From assembly GCA_948517135.1 (NCBI GenBank), contig CAORJJ010000069.1, positions 2,964-11,028 on the forward strand: a stretch of DNA of 8,065 nucleotides, read 5' to 3'. Of this stretch, positions 1 through 6,566 are shown piece after piece. Position 1 is the stretch's first letter. Each line of letters begins with the position of its first letter. The translations under genes were made by a program, and so were the position numbers. This DNA comes from an uncultured Clostridia bacterium. GTDB lineage: Bacteria > Bacillota > Clostridia > TANB77 > CAG-508. The notes beneath the pieces were generated by a model. The model was not told where the DNA came from. It saw only the letters and a program-made list of their open reading frames with translations, and did not search any database.

Positions 1-3000
1 AATTATACCTGTTGTTAGAATTGCAAGTACTGTTGTTGTTAAAACTATATAAGTTGGAGCTGTACCAGTTGAAATTTCTAACATAACTGGTGCTTCATCA
101 ATATCGTCTTCACCTGGTTTATTATTATCTGGTGTTGAATCTATATCTGGTGAATTGCTATCATTTTTATGTGCACTTATTTCTGCAACATTTACTTTTT
201 GACCAAAATTATTATCACCATTTATCCACTTTAATGTTACTTGTACTGATGCTGATTCTCCTGGTTTTAGTAATGTATTGGCTAAAGCATTTGTTGTTAT
301 AACTCTATCTGAAACTTTTGTCCATTGTGGATTGTCTCCTGCAACAAATTCTAATCCTTCTGGAATATGATCTTTAACTTCTGTTGCATATCCTTCAATC
401 TCACCTTCGTTTTTAACTGTTATGTTATAAACAAATTTTACTATTGTTGATTTTATTCTCTTTCTGTGAACTTCAACTTTTTGTAGTCCTGCATTAGGAT
501 CTACTGAGATTTCTCTTCTTGTTCCATTTTCTTCAACAATTATTTTTACTAAATCTTTTCTTAATGCTAAATCAAAATATTTTACATATACTTCTTCAGT
601 ATCGATATCATCTTCACCTTCTTTATTATTATTTGGTGTTGAATCTCTATCATCTACCGGATTTCCATTTTCATCTTGATCATCTGTTATTTCTGCAACA
701 TTTTTTATTTTTCTATCTTGTTTAATATCGCTTTCAACAACTTTGAAAACTATTTGAACATCTCTATAATCTAATTTTCCAGAAGCTTTATCATATGCAA
801 CAATTAAATTATCTTCTCCTCTTGCTTCTGATTTAGATTTTGATAAATAATCAGTTTTTACAGTAATTGCTTGGCTTAAATCAGATGTTTCATTTCCATT
901 TTTATCATATAATTTCCAACCATATTTTTTATTTGTATCATTATCTTTTACAAACTCTAAACCTGCTGGTAAATTATCTGATATTTCTTTTGCATATCCT
1001 GCTAAATCACCTTCATTATATACTCTTATTGTATATGTTACTAAGTCATTATTGGCAACTTGTAATGGTTGAACATTTGATGTAAATGTTATTTTTCCAT
1101 CTGATGTTTTTGAAATTGATGGTTCTCTTCCTTCAACTTTTTGATTATTTAAACCTGTTATAAATTTTTGTAAACTTAAATCAAATTCTTTTTCTTCTTC
1201 TGGTGTTAAAAGTTCATAATCATGGTCATCTTGATCTTTATCTCCGTTTGGATAGTCATCAGGATTTATTGTATCTGGTGTTGAATCTCTATCTATTACA
1301 GGTTGTTTTTCATCATCAGAAATTATTGTTATTTCTGCAATATTTCTTAAATTATTATTTGATGTTTCTGTATTTAATACTATACAAGCAACTTGTATAT
1401 CTTTATAATCTAATTTTGTTCCATTTTCTTTATCAAATCCATTAATTAAATTTTTTGTATCTGTATCTGAAGATTTTAATTTTGTTGATGTTAATTTTAC
1501 TTTTCCAGTAACAACTTCAACCTCAGATAAGTTCTTTATTCCAGTAAAGTCATCTACTGATAAATTTTCTGTTCCATTTTCAATTGTATTTAATTTTACT
1601 GTATTTGAATTTGAAGGAATTGACCAATAATTATCAACATTTGTTATATGTCCAACTAAAAATCCTAATCCTTCTGGTAAATAATCAGCTACTTCCTCAG
1701 CATATCCTGCTAAATCACCTTCATTATATACTCTTATTGTATATGTTACTATATCTCCAGATTTTACAGTTAAAGAATTTTTAACTGTTGTATATTTAGC
1801 ATTTTCTTCTCCATTTTTTAATGGTGTAACATCTACAACTGGTTCTCTACTTGTTTTAGGTGCTGATTTATTTATTTTTGTAATAAATTTCTTTAAACTT
1901 AAATCAAATGATTTTCCTTCAACTATTACTTTTTCAAAATCATCATCATCTTCAATTCCTTTATAGTAATAGTTATTATCTGTTAAATCTGTTTTATTGT
2001 TTGTATCTCCAGTATATTTTGATGTATCATAATCTTTTTGTGCATAATCGTTATTTCCTGGTGTTGAATCTATATCATCTATTCCAAAATCATCTTGAAT
2101 TTCAGCAACATTTGTTAAAACTGATGCAGCTTTTGCACTATCTGCTATTTTACATTCGATTTGAACGTAAGCACTTTTTAATTCATTATCGTTTTCTTTA
2201 TTAAATCCTTCAAGTTCTGTATCTTTCAAATATTCTGATTTATAAATATCTGATTTTTCTCCTGAAGACACTTTTTCCCAACCATATGTTGAATTTATTT
2301 GGCTATTTTCTGCTAATTCTAAACCTTTTGGCAAAGTATCTATAATTACCATACCATTAGCTTGAGTATCGCCTTCATTATATACTCTTATTTCATATAC
2401 AACTGTATCTCCTGTTGAAACTTTAACAGGCTCTTTTGCATGTTTATATGTAGCAGTTGTACTTGTTCCATCTTTCAATCCTGTAACATCAACTGTTGGA
2501 GCTCTATCAACTTTTTTATCATTTACTTTTATTATATATTTTCTTAATGCTAAATCATCAACATATCTTGATATAACACGTTCTGCCTTTTGGATATGTG
2601 GTGTATTTTCTCTAGTTATTAATAATACTGGTTGATATTCATTTGTATCATCTTCTGTTTGTGCTTCCCAAGCTGATGATTTTGTTTCAAAACTTGAATA
2701 AGATAATTGTAATCTTACTTTAGTTGTTGTTTTATTTGTTTTTGGTATATATATGTCATATTCTTTATCAAATAATTCATTTACTTTTTTATCTGAAAAA
2801 TCACTTTCTCCAGCAACTTTTATTTTATAGTCTGTTATTTCATTTTCATCTTGATCTAATAATTTTATTTCATATTCTGATGCTGGTACTGTTCCTGATG
2901 TAATTTTAAATGGACCAACAACATTATACTCATTATCTTTTACAGATGTAGTTTTATCGTCTAAATTAACTATTGCAGGATATGTAGCTTGTTCTTCTTC

Positions 3001-3816
3001 TGCTCTTTCTTTTGCTGATTTTATTAAATATTGATATAAGTGATTTGCCATATCTTGACGATGTGCATATTTCTCATCTATATCACCATAAGATTTTGTA
3101 TCATTTAGATCTATTTTTAAATCATCAGGATTAATTCCTGCAACTCTAACAGCTGGTAATGTTTCTACATTAAATTTTGCCTCATCATTATTTGTAAAAT
3201 ACCATATTGCATATTGTTGTACAACATCAATATCATCATCTGTTAAAATTGCTTTTACTGTTTCTAAATCCCAATCTTCATAATCCGCAAATGCTTTTTC
3301 TAAATATGTATCTTTTTGCATTGGTGTTTGTTTCTTTAAATACATGTTATTTACTAACCAATTTAATGCTTTAAAATTCTCAGTCCAAGCTTCTTTTTGA
3401 GCATATGATGTACTTAAATGTAAAGCTTGAATTTTTAGATTTGTACTATCACTAAAATCACCAATGTTTGTATATTTCAAACTATTAAATCCTTCTGATG
3501 TTATTCCTGGGAAAGATTTAGTTGCATTTAAACAATAAAATGCATTAGTAAAATCTACATCACCTTTTTCTATTATTTTATATACTCTTGTTTCACCAAC
3601 ATTATATGCATATTGAGATTCATCATAAAACTCTTTTTGCTCATCTGTTAATGTACCTGAAGCTTCTTCTCCTCCTTCATGTATAATGCTTATTTGTAAT
3701 TCTGCTGTTTTATCTTCATGAGTTAAAGAAGCAGCTAAAACTGTTGTGTATGGCATTAGCAATGTAAGTATGCAAGCCAAAACTAAAGCAATTTTTAGAA
3801 ATCTTTTCTTCAACAT
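1..3816 (-). CDS. Thioester-domain, DUF11-repeat surface adhesin (3' end outside window)
   Basis: Secreted, probably membrane- or wall-anchored adhesin. The frame is open for 1272 codons from ATG at 3816 to the window edge, with a strong SD 8 bases upstream. Residues 1-28 are a signal peptide (KKRFLK, hydrophobic core, VLA before the cut). Residues ~35-270 fit a thioester (TQXA) domain: Cys95 in AFYCLN and Gln201 in VVQQYAIWYFT are the expected Cys-Gln crosslink pair, which in this family binds host nucleophiles covalently. Residues ~275-410 form a beta-rich spacer. Four DUF11-type repeats follow (~418-580, 637-848, 878-1062, 1081-1231). Each starts like FDLxLxK, contains YTIRVYNEGD or a variant, and ends NVAEI...DSTP. 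Conserved Lys426/643/884/1087 and Asn569/825/1039/1209 suggest intramolecular isopeptide bonds (inference). Acidic linkers separate the modules. Residues ~1252-1272 begin a hydrophobic anchor, so few residues are probably missing. No LPXTG is visible. Confidence 0.93.
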   Translation of the reverse strand, partial: MLKKRFLKIALVLACILTLLMPYTTVLAASLTHEDKTAELQISIIHEGGEEASGTLTDEQKEFYDESQYAYNVGETRVYKIIEKGDVDFTNAFYCLNATKSFPGITSEGFNSLKYTNIGDFSDSTNLKIQALHLSTSYAQKEAWTENFKALNWLVNNMYLKKQTPMQKDTYLEKAFADYEDWDLETVKAILTDDDIDVVQQYAIWYFTNNDEAKFNVETLPAVRVAGINPDDLKIDLNDTKSYGDIDEKYAHRQDMANHLYQYLIKSAKERAEEEQATYPAIVNLDDKTTSVKDNEYNVVGPFKITSGTVPASEYEIKLLDQDENEITDYKIKVAGESDFSDKKVNELFDKEYDIYIPKTNKTTTKVRLQLSYSSFETKSSAWEAQTEDDTNEYQPVLLITRENTPHIQKAERVISRYVDDLALRKYIIKVNDKKVDRAPTVDVTGLKDGTSTTATYKHAKEPVKVSTGDTVVYEIRVYNEGDTQANGMVIIDTLPKGLELAENSQINSTYGWEKVSSGEKSDIYKSEYLKDTELEGFNKENDNELKSAYVQIECKIADSAKAASVLTNVAEIQDDFGIDDIDSTPGNNDYAQKDYDTSKYTGDTNNKTDLTDNNYYYKGIEDDDDFEKVIVEGKSFDLSLKKFITKINKSAPKTSREPVVDVTPLKNGEENAKYTTVKNSLTVKSGDIVTYTIRVYNEGDLAGYAEEVADYLPEGLGFLVGHITNVDNYWSIPSNSNTVKLNTIENGTENLSVDDFTGIKNLSEVEVVTGKVKLTSTKLKSSDTDTKNLINGFDKENGTKLDYKDIQVACIVLNTETSNNNLRNIAEITIISDDEKQPVIDRDSTPDTINPDDYPNGDKDQDDHDYELLTPEEEKEFDLSLQKFITGLNNQKVEGREPSISKTSDGKITFTSNVQPLQVANNDLVTYTIRVYNEGDLAGYAKEISDNLPAGLEFVKDNDTNKKYGWKLYDKNGNETSDLSQAITVKTDYLSKSKSEARGEDNLIVAYDKASGKLDYRDVQIVFKVVESDIKQDRKIKNVAEITDDQDENGNPVDDRDSTPNNNKEGEDDIDTEEVYVKYFDLALRKDLVKIIVEENGTRREISVDPNAGLQKVEVHRKRIKSTIVKFVYNITVKNEGEIEGYATEVKDHIPEGLEFVAGDNPQWTKVSDRVITTNALANTLLKPGESASVQVTLKWINGDNNFGQKVNVAEISAHKNDSNSPDIDSTPDNNKPGEDDIDEAPVMLEISTGTAPTYIVLTTTVLAILTTGII
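992..1043. repeat. 52-bp exact direct repeat, copy 1 (in adhesin repeat 3)
   Basis: This segment is identical over 52 bases to 1700-1751, although the surrounding repeats differ. It encodes the VTYTIRVYNEGDLAGYA core of the DUF11 module. The copies are 708 bases apart, exactly 236 codons, so recombination between them would remove or add one module in frame. Confidence 0.95.
1700..1751. repeat. 52-bp exact direct repeat, copy 2 (in adhesin repeat 2)
   Basis: Identical partner of 992-1043, in the same codon phase. A more diverged version lies near 2368-2400 in the first DUF11 repeat (YEIRVYNEGDTQANG). The exact copies therefore stand out as more alike than their modules, which suggests recent duplication or gene conversion. 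Confidence 0.95.
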
Positions 3817-3824
3817 AATTTATA

Positions 3825-3833
3825 CCTTCCTTT
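3825..3833 (-). promoter_or_regulatory. Ribosome binding site of the adhesin
   Basis: Read on the minus strand the site is AAAGGAAGG, ending 8 bases before the ATG at 3816. It fixes that start, which is followed immediately by a signal peptide. Confidence 0.85.
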
Positions 3834-3933
3834 ATATTAATTTACACATTTATATTATTATATAATATAATTTTAACTCTTATTTTTTCTATGTCAACAT
3901 TCACTCTTATGTATTATATTAGAAATCCTTAGA

Positions 3934-3947
3934 GTAATGTGCATTAC
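3934..3947. promoter_or_regulatory. Palindrome GTAATG-TG-CATTAC, possible operator
   Basis: Perfect 6-base arms around a 2-base centre, lying just downstream of the transcription start predicted for the adhesin promoter at 3961-3989. This is a position where a repressor could block transcription. No known regulator is recognised from the sequence, and the palindrome is short, so its role is uncertain. Confidence 0.35.
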
Positions 3948-3960
3948 AGCACACATATCA

Positions 3961-3989
3961 ATTATATTACATTTTTGTCACAAAATCAA
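3961..3989 (-). promoter_or_regulatory. Predicted SigA-type promoter of the adhesin
   Basis: On the minus strand this is TTGATT (3989-3984), a 17-base spacer, then a perfect TATAAT (3966-3961). The predicted start near 3954 gives a leader of about 138 bases before the ATG at 3816. The -35 box lies inside the left arm of the palindrome at 3982-4006. Confidence 0.6.
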
Positions 3990-4006
3990 GTAATTATGTT
4001 GATTTT
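3982..4006. promoter_or_regulatory. 8-bp inverted repeat overlapping the adhesin -35 box
   Basis: Arms AAAATCAA (3982-3989) and TTGATTTT (3999-4006) are perfect complements around a 9-base centre. A dimeric regulator bound here would cover the adhesin -35 box. It would also sit about 20 bases upstream of the -35 box predicted for the divergent carboxypeptidase gene. The operator role is inferred from position and symmetry only. Confidence 0.45.
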
Positions 4007-4025
4007 ATATAGGTTTTGAGCTTTT

Positions 4026-4053
4026 TTTACAAAAAATTCACATTACTTATATT
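4026..4053 (+). promoter_or_regulatory. Predicted promoter of the carboxypeptidase gene
   Basis: TTTACA (4026-4031), a 16-base spacer and TATATT (4048-4053), each one base from consensus. The implied leader is roughly 55 bases. The surrounding AT richness makes chance matches possible. Confidence 0.45.
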
Positions 4054-4096
4054 GCATATTATTTATAAAGCAAGAATATATTTCTAATAACACTTC

Positions 4097-4106
4097 AAAA
4101 GGATGG
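4097..4106 (+). promoter_or_regulatory. Ribosome binding site of the carboxypeptidase gene
   Basis: AAAAGGATGG ends 7 bases before the ATG at 4114 and supports that start, which opens directly into a signal peptide. Confidence 0.75.
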
Positions 4107-4113
4107 TAAATTT

Positions 4114-5328
4114 ATGAAAATTTGTAAATTTGTTTTAATTATTATACTTATATTAGCTACATTTTCTCCTATTTGTTTTGCTGATGATTATTCATATACA
4201 GATGAAATTGAAGAATCTAATATTTTAGATACATATATTGAGAGCTCTAAAGAGCCAATTACTAATTCAAAAAATATTGTTGTTATTGATAGAAAAACTC
4301 TATCTGTTTTATATGAAAAATCTGCTTATGAAAAAGTTCCTATGGCATCTACTACAAAAATTATGACTTGCATTATTGCTTTAGAAAATAGCGATTTATC
4401 AAAAATTGTTACTATTTCAAAAAAAGCGTCTTCTATTCATGGTTCTACACTTGGCATCAAAGAAAATATGCAAATAAGTATGAAAGATCTATTATATGGA
4501 TTGATGCTACGTTCTGGAAATGATTGTGCAGTAGCAATTGCAGAAGAAATATCTGGCTCTGTTGAAAATTTTTCTAATCTTATGAATAATAAAGCAAAAG
4601 AATTAAATTTAAGTAATACAAATTTTGTAACTCCTCATGGATTAGATGATCCAAACCATTTTACTACTGCATATGAACTTGCACTTTTAACTAATTATGC
4701 TTTAAAAAATGAAACTTTTAAAGAAATTGTAAATACTAAAACTTATACTTTTTTGTTTGATGGTTATTCAAAAACTATAAATAATACAAATGAATTACTT
4801 GGAAATGTTACTGGAGTTTATGGTGTAAAAACCGGATTTACATTTGAAGCTGGTCGTTGCTTAGTTTCAGCTTGTAATCAAAATAATTTAGATATAATTA
4901 CAGTTGTACTTGGAGCAAATACCAAAAAGATTCGTACTCAAGATAGCTATAATTTAATAAAATATGTTTGTAATAATTTTCAATATATTAATGTTTCTAA
5001 AACAATAAATGAAAACTTTGAAAAATTTAATAGCTATATACAAAATTCAATTATTCTAGAAAAAACTTCAATTTTGCCAAAATTAAAATTGGAAACATTG
5101 CAAAATTATAACTTTCCTTTAAAAACAGATGGAAATTTAAAATTAAATACAAAAATATACACTATAAAAAACTTTTCTCACAAACTCACTTTTGGTGAAC
5201 AAGTTGGTACTTTATACTTATACAATAATAATGATCTTCTTTGTGAAAGTAAAATTTTCTTAGATAATAAATTAGAAAAAAATGATTATAAATATTATTT
5301 TAGAGAAATTTTAAAATGCTTTAAATAA
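4114..5328 (+). CDS. D-alanyl-D-alanine carboxypeptidase (peptidase S11, DacF/PBP5-like)
   Basis: Penicillin-binding serine carboxypeptidase that removes the terminal D-Ala from peptidoglycan pentapeptides outside the membrane, limiting crosslinking. It is complete at 404 residues, typical for the family. Residues 1-23 are a signal peptide (SPICFA before DD). The catalytic triad motifs are intact: S79-T-T-K82 (SxxK, nucleophile Ser79), S134-G-N136 (SxN) and K239-T-G241 (KTG). The S11 catalytic domain spans about 35-285. Residues ~290-385 match a PBP5-type C-terminal beta domain. The last ~15 residues (NDYKYYFREILKCFK) are basic and aromatic and may form a short membrane-associating tail. It is divergent from the adhesin gene, with 297 bases between the start codons. 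A long hairpin begins at its stop codon. The paralogue (dacA, dacB or dacF) cannot be decided from the sequence, so no symbol is given. Confidence 0.95.
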   Translation: MKICKFVLIIILILATFSPICFADDYSYTDEIEESNILDTYIESSKEPITNSKNIVVIDRKTLSVLYEKSAYEKVPMASTTKIMTCIIALENSDLSKIVTISKKASSIHGSTLGIKENMQISMKDLLYGLMLRSGNDCAVAIAEEISGSVENFSNLMNNKAKELNLSNTNFVTPHGLDDPNHFTTAYELALLTNYALKNETFKEIVNTKTYTFLFDGYSKTINNTNELLGNVTGVYGVKTGFTFEAGRCLVSACNQNNLDIITVVLGANTKKIRTQDSYNLIKYVCNNFQYINVSKTINENFEKFNSYIQNSIILEKTSILPKLKLETLQNYNFPLKTDGNLKLNTKIYTIKNFSHKLTFGEQVGTLYLYNNNDLLCESKIFLDNKLEKNDYKYYFREILKCFK

Positions 5329-5504
5329 ATTGCTATTTGAGTGAGTATTGTTTTATAGATTATTAATATCAAATGTATTATTCATATACAGTTCCTTTTT
5401 CAAGAACTTCTAATTCAAATTACTTTCAAAAACGGAACTTTCATTCATAATACATTTGATATTAATAAAGCTAGAAAAAAGATAATATTCACCAAATAAC
5501 AATT
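5328..5504 (+). repeat. 177-nt imperfect giant hairpin after the carboxypeptidase stop
   Basis: Long interrupted inverted repeat. The outer stem pairs 5328-5354 with 5479-5504, with one bulge and one mismatch. A perfect 21-bp stem pairs 5361-5381 with 5447-5467. An inner stem pairs AGTTCC (5390-5395) with GGAACT (5434-5439). The outer stem contains three pairs (5345/5488, 5350/5483, 5352/5481) that are G-U only if the plus strand is transcribed, which favours an RNA fold in the carboxypeptidase 3' UTR. A MITE-like element is the alternative. No U-tract follows, so it is not a standard terminator. No gene is seen here. Confidence 0.7.
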
Positions 5505-5596
5505 TCCAAATAGCCTAAGACATTACAATCTGCTAGATAATAATTTTGCAGAATTTATTCAGCTTACTATTTTTCATTAATTTTTTTATATACTAG

Positions 5597-5797
5597 CTAT
5601 ATTTTGAATAATAATTTTCTGAATAAAAAGTTCGAATGTAAACAGAGTATTTTATTAGTAGAATATTTTTAAAGAAAATAGGGAATCTCAAACTTGCTTT
5701 TGAGGGCGCTGTTTTCTTTAAAAATCTAATTCTACTTTAAAATATGGCGGATTACCGAGAACTTTGAATAAAGAAAAGTTATTATCAAAATATATAG
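5597..5797. repeat. 201-nt imperfect giant hairpin in the intergenic region
   Basis: A second, unrelated long inverted repeat. From outside in: 5597-5620 pairs with 5772-5797 (22 pairs with small bulges); AAAGTTC (5627-5633) with GAACTTT (5759-5765); TATTTTA (5648-5654) with TAAAATA (5738-5744); AGTAGAAT (5657-5664) with ATTCTACT (5729-5736); a perfect 14-bp stem 5665-5678 with 5712-5725; and CTCAAA (5687-5692) with TTTGAG (5699-5704) around a 6-base loop. A symmetric internal loop (5634-5647 against 5745-5758) contains the GC-richer segment TGGCGGATTACCGA. No coding frame was recognised. It could be a MITE or a structured RNA. Confidence 0.7.
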
Positions 5798-5850
5798 AAT
5801 AAAAAGTACTATACCAAATAAGAATTTTCTTAAAGCATATCAAATATCCC

Positions 5851-5884
5851 AAAAAAAGTAAAGGATTTTACTTATGTAAAATCC
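5851..5884 (-). terminator. Rho-independent terminator of the cysteine-rich gene
   Basis: On the minus strand GGATTTTAC and GTAAAATCC form a perfect 9-bp stem with an ATAA loop (5884-5863), followed by TTTACTTTTTTT. The stem includes the last codons and the TAA at 5870-5868, so terminator and gene end overlap. Confidence 0.85.
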
Positions 5885-6566
5885 AGTTTATAATCTCTTT
5901 TTTTATTTCAAAATATTCTTCTTTTTCAAATTGCATATTTGCTATACAATATTTTTTATTTCCTATATGTGAACAAAACATACATTCATCTAAATCTTTA
6001 CAGTCCTGTATAAAAAATGAATTACTAATCTTTGATGAACATATAACATTATATGAATTTATACACTCTCCAGAATCGTCTACTCTTATGCAAAAATTTG
6101 ATCCACCTGTTCTTTGACATCCAATTAAGAACTCTGAACTTGCACAACCATCTGAAAACAAAATATTCTTGCATTCTCTACAATCTAAACTTCTATAAAC
6201 ATTTTCTGATTTATAAATAGTATCACTTTTGGATACATTATCTGAATCATAAATTCTCTCTGTTGTAGTAAAATTTATTTTTTTCCAATATTTTAGAACA
6301 TCTTCTAAAGAATCAATTTTTTTCTTCTTTTGCATCCATCCATGCTGTTTATCATACAATTCCATATTACTTTGTGTTATAAATTTACTAGGATTAACAG
6401 ATTCTGCCCAAGTTTCTTTTGAAGTCATACTATCATATACTTTCTGTGGCAACTTTATATCAAAAGCAAATTTAGTTAGTATTTCATCTAACGAAAATGG
6501 ATTCTTTTTTCCAAATATATTTACAAAAATTTTATTAGCTTTTTCTAAAGCTTCTTTATTGTTCAT
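5868..6566 (-). CDS. Cysteine-rich repeat protein of unknown function, coupled to the ATPase
   Basis: A 232-residue protein without signal peptide or membrane segment, so probably cytoplasmic. Residues 1-100 are a charged helical-looking region. Residues ~104-127 carry short repeats of IYxSxNVxxS type. Residues 129-207 hold 11 cysteines: Cys132, 141, 150, 159 and 168 fall exactly every 9 residues, and Cys189, 198 and 207 repeat that spacing. The end, ECMFCSHIGNKKYCIANMQF then EKEEY, resembles cysteine-rich repeat proteins common in Candidate Phyla Radiation genomes (sometimes labelled caib/baif family); this is from memory of the family. A metal-binding or beta-solenoid fold is inference. ATG at 6566 is preferred, 10 bases after the SD; a TTG at 6572 is only 4 bases away from it. 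The start overlaps the ATPase reading frame by 11 bases, implying translational coupling. Confidence 0.88.
   Translation of the reverse strand: MNNKEALEKANKIFVNIFGKKNPFSLDEILTKFAFDIKLPQKVYDSMTSKETWAESVNPSKFITQSNMELYDKQHGWMQKKKKIDSLEDVLKYWKKINFTTTERIYDSDNVSKSDTIYKSENVYRSLDCRECKNILFSDGCASSEFLIGCQRTGGSNFCIRVDDSGECINSYNVICSSKISNSFFIQDCKDLDECMFCSHIGNKKYCIANMQFEKEEYFEIKKEIINWILHK

Noticed and set aside
90..2204. Several open frames of 66-98 codons on the plus strand within the adhesin gene
   Set aside because: They are antisense to a continuous 1272-codon frame with clear domains, are dominated by Leu, Tyr, His and Phe as expected for antisense AT-rich DNA, and show no start context.
3769..3780. 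Lipobox-like VLAC (residues 12-15) in the adhesin signal peptide
   Set aside because: The hydrophobic core continues well past the cysteine and a standard VLA cleavage site follows at residues 26-28, so ordinary signal peptidase processing is more likely.
3892..3897. Perfect minus-strand TTGACA as adhesin -35 box
   Set aside because: No good -10 box lies 16-18 bases downstream; the nearest candidates need spacers of 19-22 bases. The promoter at 3961-3989 fits better, though a second promoter here is not excluded.
5530..5626. Small inverted repeats CTGC/GCAG (5530-5551) and TTATTCAG/CTGAATAA (5555-5562, 5619-5626)
   Set aside because: Short arms in very AT-rich sequence with wide spacing; the second competes with the stronger 201-nt hairpin. 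Not enough to call a terminator or separate element.
5328..5867. CRISPR array or tRNA in the repeat-rich intergenic region
   Set aside because: The repeats are inverted, not regularly spaced direct repeats, and no cloverleaf or T-loop consensus was seen.
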